Part shown: positions 59,957-64,000 of the stretch, in pieces
Numbering within the stretch: the first letter of the stretch is position 1
How the letters are laid out: each line of letters opens with the position of its first letter
Assembly (NCBI RefSeq): GCF_947502995.1
Contig: NZ_CANNBW010000010.1
Location: 1-64,000 of the forward strand
Source of the DNA: an uncultured Tenacibaculum sp.
GTDB lineage: Bacteria > Bacteroidota > Bacteroidia > Flavobacteriales > Flavobacteriaceae
DNA: 64,000 nucleotides
Reading direction: 5' to 3'
Notes under the pieces: model-generated
Databases searched by the model: none
What the model was told of the DNA's origin: nothing
What the model saw: only the letters and a program-made list of their open reading frames with translations
Program-made: the position numbers and the translations under genes

Positions 59957-62900
59957 TTAGTTCGATTTTGTTGGTGTTGGAAATTTAGGTACAGTAATTT
60001 TTAAATTTCCTTTTAGTTGTTTTAATGCCTCTTTTACTGCGCGTTCTAATTGAGGATCTTTACCTTGAGAAAGAGATAAAGCATCTTGGCGTACAAAAAT
60101 GTCTGGAGCTACGCCTGTGTTTTCAGCAATCCATTCATTTTTTACAGGATCAAAAACGGCATTGTCAGGAGCAGTAAGAGAACCGCCATCAATTAAACGA
60201 TAATGAGTAGAGGATTTTACTAAACCTCCCCAAGTTGTTGCACCGATTAACAAACCAGCCTTTTGTTGTCTGAAAACCCAAGGGAAATAATCTCCTCCAG
60301 AACCTGCAAGTTCGTTTATTAATAAAACTTTAGGTCCTAAAATTCCTGCTGGTAAACGCATTGGTTTTCCATTTGGAACTTCGTTTGTAAGTGCAGCTCT
60401 AGGTTTTCTTGTCATTAAGTCTACCATATAGTCATCTAATAAACCACCGCCGTTAAAACGTTCGTCAATAACAGCACCTTCTTTATCTTGTTGAGCAAAG
60501 AAATATCTATTGAAAGAAACAAAACCAGCGCCACTTGTGTTTGGTACCCAAATATAGGCTAGTTTTCCACCAGATAATTTATCAACTAAACGACGATTAT
60601 CTTCAACCCAAGTTCTTTGTCTTAAAGAATTTTCACTTCTAATTGGTTTAACAATTTCTTTCCAGGCACCTTCAAAGGTAGGTTTAGAATTAATATGAAT
60701 CACAGTTTGTTTGTTTGCGGTTCCATCTAAAAACTGATAAATATTATCTTTTGAAGTAATTTCGTTATTGTTAATTCCAACTAAATAATAACCTTCTTTA
60801 ATGTTCATTCCAGGTTGATCTAAAGGTCCGTTTAATCCTGGGTTCCAACTTTCAGAAGTATAAATTCGTTGAATTTGCCATCTATTATTTTTGATGTTAA
60901 AATCAGCACCTAATAAACCGCCAGATGAGCGATCTGTTTTAGGGAAATCTCCACCACGAACAAAACTATGTCCAACAGATAATTCTCCGTTAACTTGATC
61001 TAAGATATAGTTTAAATCAGAACGATGTTTTATGTGTTTTACTAAAGGTTGATACCTTTTGTATACAGTGTTCCAGTTTCTTCCATGTAAATTAGGGTCG
61101 TAAAAATAATCACGTTCATATCTCCATGCTTCCTCAAACATTTGATTCCATTCGCTAAGTCTATCTAACTTCATGTTAAAGTCGATTTTCACAGTTTTAG
61201 CAGCTTTTGCATTTGGAGCTGTAGTTTTAATTACTTTCCAAGTTCTTCTAGAAGAAAGAAGCATGTGTTTTCCGTTAGGAGAAATTGCACGAATACGTAT
61301 TCTTTTTCCAAACTCTTTTGATTTCAATTTCTTTAAATCAAATTTATAAACAGCTTCTCTATCAGAAATAAAAGCAGATCCACTAGGTCCAGCTGTTATA
61401 GAAAAATAAGAGCCATTTGGCATTGGTAATGGTAGAATTCTTCTAGCAATATCATTAAAATTAATGACAACTTCTTTTTTGTTTTTTTTCTCTTTCTTAT
61501 CTCCTTTTTTACTAGGTGTTTTTTCTTTTTTAGTTTCTTCTTTTACAGCTTCTTCGTCGCTTTTAGCTTTAAAAGGAGAACTGTCTTTTTCATTCAGATT
61601 AACAATATAGGCAGCATAATTTGGTCTTGCAGTCATAGAGCTTGTGTTAGCCCATCCTGATCGTAAGGCCAAATCTGTACTAGCAAGAAAATAAAGATGT
61701 TTATGGTCTAAATCCCAAGCAGGCGAGAAAGAATCAGCAAAATTATTAGTGATTGCTATTGTTTTTCCAGTTTTTACAGACCAAATTTTTATTTGTCGTA
61801 AAGAGTTGTCTCCCGCTTTTGCATAAGCTAACCAGTTAGAATCCGGAGACCAAGTTACACCTAATCGTCCTCTTTCAAGATTAGTTCCTGCATTATCTAT
61901 AGTTTGAACTTTTTTAGTTTCAAGATTTACAACTCTAATTCTAGTGTCATCATCAGTAAATGCAATGTGTTTTCCATCAGGTGACCAAACAGGATTCCAA
62001 GCCATTTTAGAAACACCTATCGAAATTGTTTTGTTTACAATGCTACCATCTTGGTTTGTAATATGAAGTGCATAACCTTTACCGTCTTTATCTGTAAACC
62101 AAGCAATTTTGTTTCCTTTAGGAGACCATATTGGAGCTCTATCTGCTGCGCCTGAAGATTGAGAAATGTTTCTAGAATCACCAAATTCAACAGGAGCAGT
62201 AAAGATATCTCCTCTTGCGCTCATTAAAACTCTTTTTCCATTAGGAGAAATACTAGCAAAATCTACTCTAGAGTTAACGTTTTCCCACTTAGTAGCCGTC
62301 CAAGGAAAATCTCCTTTTAATTCTATTTTTAGTTTTGTAACCTTTTTTGAGTTAAGGTTTAAAGTGTGTAGGTAGCCGTTTTGTTCAAAGATTAATTGTT
62401 CTGTATCACCATTTAAGGATTTTACTGCAGTTCCTTTAAATTTAGTGATTTGATTAACTGTTTTTGTGTTTATATCATACGACCAAATATTAGCTGTATG
62501 AGTTCTGTCTGAAAGGAAATAAATTTTATCTTTAATCCAAACAGGTTGTTTATCGGTTGTTTTTTTATTTGGGATTAAAATCTCTTTTTGAGATTTAAGG
62601 TCTAAAATAATTAAAGGAGTATTTTGGCCTCCACGATAATCTCTCCATTCTGTATCCCAACGAGACATCCTATCTATAGCTATTTTATTTTCGTTAGAAT
62701 TGTATGAACCTGAAAAAGCCCATTGATCTGAAACTTTTGTTGCTGGACCACCTTTAACAGAAATAGTGTATAGTTTATTGTAAGATTTCGGAGCTGTATT
62801 TCTTGGAGAAGCGAAAAGGATGTTCTTTCCGTCATTAGTCCAACCACGTACACTTGATCCTGAAGGATGCCAGGTTAATCTTTTAGCTTCTCCTCCTGAA

Positions 62901-63181
62901 GTTGGAACGATAAATATATCGTTTCTGCCAAAACGATTTGAAGTAAAAGCAACCCATTTTCCATCAGGAGAAATATAAGGGTAACTTTCTACGGCTTGAG
63001 TTGAAGTTAATCGAGTAGTTTGGTTGGTTGTTAAATTTGTTGTCCAAACATCACCTCCATAGGTGTATGTAATTTGGTTTTTTGAAATAGTTGGTTGTCT
63101 TAGCAATCTTGTTTCTTGAGCTATTGCAGTTAAAGTTGATAAAGACAATAGTAATAAGATTACTCTTAAATGCTTTCTCAT
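59957..63181 (-). CDS. Tricorn-type S41 protease, exported
   Basis: The 1074-residue protein has a signal peptide (about 1-21) and beta-propeller domains (about 25-530, with repeated SPDGKWVAFTSNRFG and SPDGKHIAFTDDD units). A lysine-rich linker follows (about 535-575), then a mixed region and a PDZ domain (about 765-850). The C-terminal S41 serine-protease core has His738 in SVGHSFVRGGD and Ser961 in NELAGSGGDYFPW. The architecture and residue positions follow tricorn proteases, which cut short peptides after proteolysis. As it has a signal peptide it is likely periplasmic. It is a single gene. Confidence 0.93.
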   Translation of the reverse strand: MRKHLRVILLLLSLSTLTAIAQETRLLRQPTISKNQITYTYGGDVWTTNLTTNQTTRLTSTQAVESYPYISPDGKWVAFTSNRFGRNDIFIVPTSGGEAKRLTWHPSGSSVRGWTNDGKNILFASPRNTAPKSYNKLYTISVKGGPATKVSDQWAFSGSYNSNENKIAIDRMSRWDTEWRDYRGGQNTPLIILDLKSQKEILIPNKKTTDKQPVWIKDKIYFLSDRTHTANIWSYDINTKTVNQITKFKGTAVKSLNGDTEQLIFEQNGYLHTLNLNSKKVTKLKIELKGDFPWTATKWENVNSRVDFASISPNGKRVLMSARGDIFTAPVEFGDSRNISQSSGAADRAPIWSPKGNKIAWFTDKDGKGYALHITNQDGSIVNKTISIGVSKMAWNPVWSPDGKHIAFTDDDTRIRVVNLETKKVQTIDNAGTNLERGRLGVTWSPDSNWLAYAKAGDNSLRQIKIWSVKTGKTIAITNNFADSFSPAWDLDHKHLYFLASTDLALRSGWANTSSMTARPNYAAYIVNLNEKDSSPFKAKSDEEAVKEETKKEKTPSKKGDKKEKKNKKEVVINFNDIARRILPLPMPNGSYFSITAGPSGSAFISDREAVYKFDLKKLKSKEFGKRIRIRAISPNGKHMLLSSRRTWKVIKTTAPNAKAAKTVKIDFNMKLDRLSEWNQMFEEAWRYERDYFYDPNLHGRNWNTVYKRYQPLVKHIKHRSDLNYILDQVNGELSVGHSFVRGGDFPKTDRSSGGLLGADFNIKNNRWQIQRIYTSESWNPGLNGPLDQPGMNIKEGYYLVGINNNEITSKDNIYQFLDGTANKQTVIHINSKPTFEGAWKEIVKPIRSENSLRQRTWVEDNRRLVDKLSGGKLAYIWVPNTSGAGFVSFNRYFFAQQDKEGAVIDERFNGGGLLDDYMVDLMTRKPRAALTNEVPNGKPMRLPAGILGPKVLLINELAGSGGDYFPWVFRQQKAGLLIGATTWGGLVKSSTHYRLIDGGSLTAPDNAVFDPVKNEWIAENTGVAPDIFVRQDALSLSQGKDPQLERAVKEALKQLKGNLKITVPKFPTPTKSN

Positions 63182-63282
63182 TAGAATTCGTTTGGTTATA
63201 AATAAAAGTTGTTACTGTAAAGTACAGAATATAAGACGAGTAATTTAGATTAAGGTTAGTTAAAAAAAAGTTAATGATAAAA

Positions 63283-63310
63283 AAAAGACAACTCGTATAA
63301 GTTGTCTTTT
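63283..63310 (-). terminator. Terminator after the DUF1501 gene
   Basis: AAAAGACAACT (63283-63293) pairs with AGTTGTCTTTT (63300-63310). On the minus strand it ends in a T run, about 39 bases beyond the stop at 63349. Confidence 0.85.
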
Positions 63311-63348
63311 AGCATGTGATTTTTTGTTTGATGTTGTAGATTAGAATT

Positions 63349-64000
63349 TTATAATCTAAATACTTTATGATTTTCTGTTACACCACCACTTTCTACTTGT
63401 AAAAAGTAAATTCCAGATGCCAAATTCGGCATATCTATCAATACAGTATTATTTATAGATTGTTTCGCTCCTTGTGCAACTAATTTACCTCTGTAGTTAT
63501 AAAGTTTATAATTTACTCCAGGTAGTTCTTCTTGTAAAGTATTGAGGTTTAATTTATCTGTAAAAGGATTTGGGTAAACAAACCATTTTTTGCCATTACT
63601 ATCTCCATCAGGAATGCTAGTGTCAACTATACAGCCTGTGGCAATAGAATGCGAATCTTTTATTAATTCAGGTATTTTTTGGTCTTTAAAACTTTGATTA
63701 TTACTATGATTGAAAAAAGTATTATCTATAACTGTGTCTGATGCTCCTAGATAATCTTGTAATAAAGTCGCTATCGTTTGTCGATAATCAAATTGTATAG
63801 TTTCTATCTGGTAATTATTATCATCTGTAGCTTCTGATAAATCTACATTAACACCAGATACACCACCATTAACTGGTTTTCCGAAAATAAACATTGGAGC
63901 AATTTCTCCATGATCAGTTCCTAAATTTCCATTTTCTTTAGCTTTTCTACCGAATTCAGAATATGTTAACCCTACTATGTCGTCTCCTAAAGATTGTTCA
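63349..64000 (-). CDS. DUF1501 family protein with a type IX tail (partial, 3' part)
   Basis: Only the last 217 or so codons are in the window; the frame stays open to the right edge. The upstream residues read VGLTYSEFGRKAKENG followed by LGTDHGEIAPMFIFG, a hallmark of DUF1501 proteins. This makes MFIFG at 63894 an internal methionine and not the start. The C-terminal part contains a type IX sorting tail (VYPNPFTDK, VENHKVFRL-type end). DUF1501 proteins resemble sulfatases in fold and usually occur next to a DUF1800 gene, which would lie beyond the window. It is exported to the surface by type IX secretion. Confidence 0.88.
   Translation of the reverse strand, partial: EQSLGDDIVGLTYSEFGRKAKENGNLGTDHGEIAPMFIFGKPVNGGVSGVNVDLSEATDDNNYQIETIQFDYRQTIATLLQDYLGASDTVIDNTFFNHSNNQSFKDQKIPELIKDSHSIATGCIVDTSIPDGDSNGKKWFVYPNPFTDKLNLNTLQEELPGVNYKLYNYRGKLVAQGAKQSINNTVLIDMPNLASGIYFLQVESGGVTENHKVFRL

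Noticed and set aside
63349..63894. A complete 181-residue gene starting at 63894
   Set aside because: The frame stays open upstream with DUF1501 sequence (TYSEFGRKAKENG...DHGEIAP), so the ATG is internal and the gene is truncated by the window.
1..64000. tRNA, rRNA, CRISPR array, insertion sequence or prophage
   Set aside because: No tRNA cloverleaf signature, repeat-spacer pattern, transposase or phage gene was recognised on reading; a covariance-model search would be needed to exclude small RNAs.

Overview
The window is AT-rich, densely packed chromosomal DNA from a member of the Bacteroidota, almost certainly a (probably marine) Flavobacteriaceae bacterium. Four exported proteins end in type IX secretion sorting tails. 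There is a SusC/SusD pair, a complete Bat aerotolerance operon behind a MoxR ATPase, Bacteroidota-type TAnnTTTG promoter elements in front of many genes, and little Shine-Dalgarno signal. The genus cannot be fixed from this sequence; Tenacibaculum-like is only a guess. No rRNA, tRNA, CRISPR array, insertion sequence or prophage was recognised, and no gene-free stretch exceeds 300 bases.

Layout. 0-5.4 kb (minus strand): cydAB cytochrome bd oxidase, a small secreted protein and the RNA-binding protein Tex. 5.4-16.2 kb: an orphan double-glycine-leader peptide, a histone-deacetylase-like amidohydrolase, an unknown type IX secreted protein, two paralogous exported proteins bracketing a membrane AraC regulator with a DoxX protein and a lipoprotein, then metG. 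16.3-21.9 kb (plus strand): exported ankyrin protein, DUF2271 protein, PepSY-flavodoxin-reductase fusion, LD-carboxypeptidase and YraN. 22-31 kb: YqhD-type alcohol dehydrogenase, TlpA-like thioredoxin, SDR, CvpA, and a 1228-residue BNR-repeat secreted protein. 31-35 kb: beta-carbonic anhydrase with two SulP transporters. 35-44.4 kb: the moxR-DUF58-bat operon. 44.5-50.3 kb: SusC/SusD convergent with a secreted binding-type protein. 50.4-64 kb: housekeeping genes (LpxH, MOSC, TadA, Ogt, TatD, Nudix, RsmG, aminotransferase, desaturase), a WYL regulator broken by a 7-bp tandem duplication, a retropepsin-like protease, a tricorn-type protease and the end of a DUF1501 gene that runs off the right edge.

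The most interesting system is the 16.3-20.6 kb operon. A four-histidine PepSY membrane domain fused to cytosolic flavodoxin and NAD(P)H-reductase domains sits directly behind an exported DUF2271 protein. That protein carries a D-x-x-T-G-A-T motif resembling the ApbE flavinylation signal, and the operon begins with an exported ankyrin-repeat protein. Together they look like a transmembrane electron-export chain ending in a covalently flavinylated periplasmic carrier. Second is the orphan, cysteine- and aromatic-rich GG-leader peptide at 5.5 kb. The transporters with carbonic anhydrase look like a bicarbonate-acquisition cassette.
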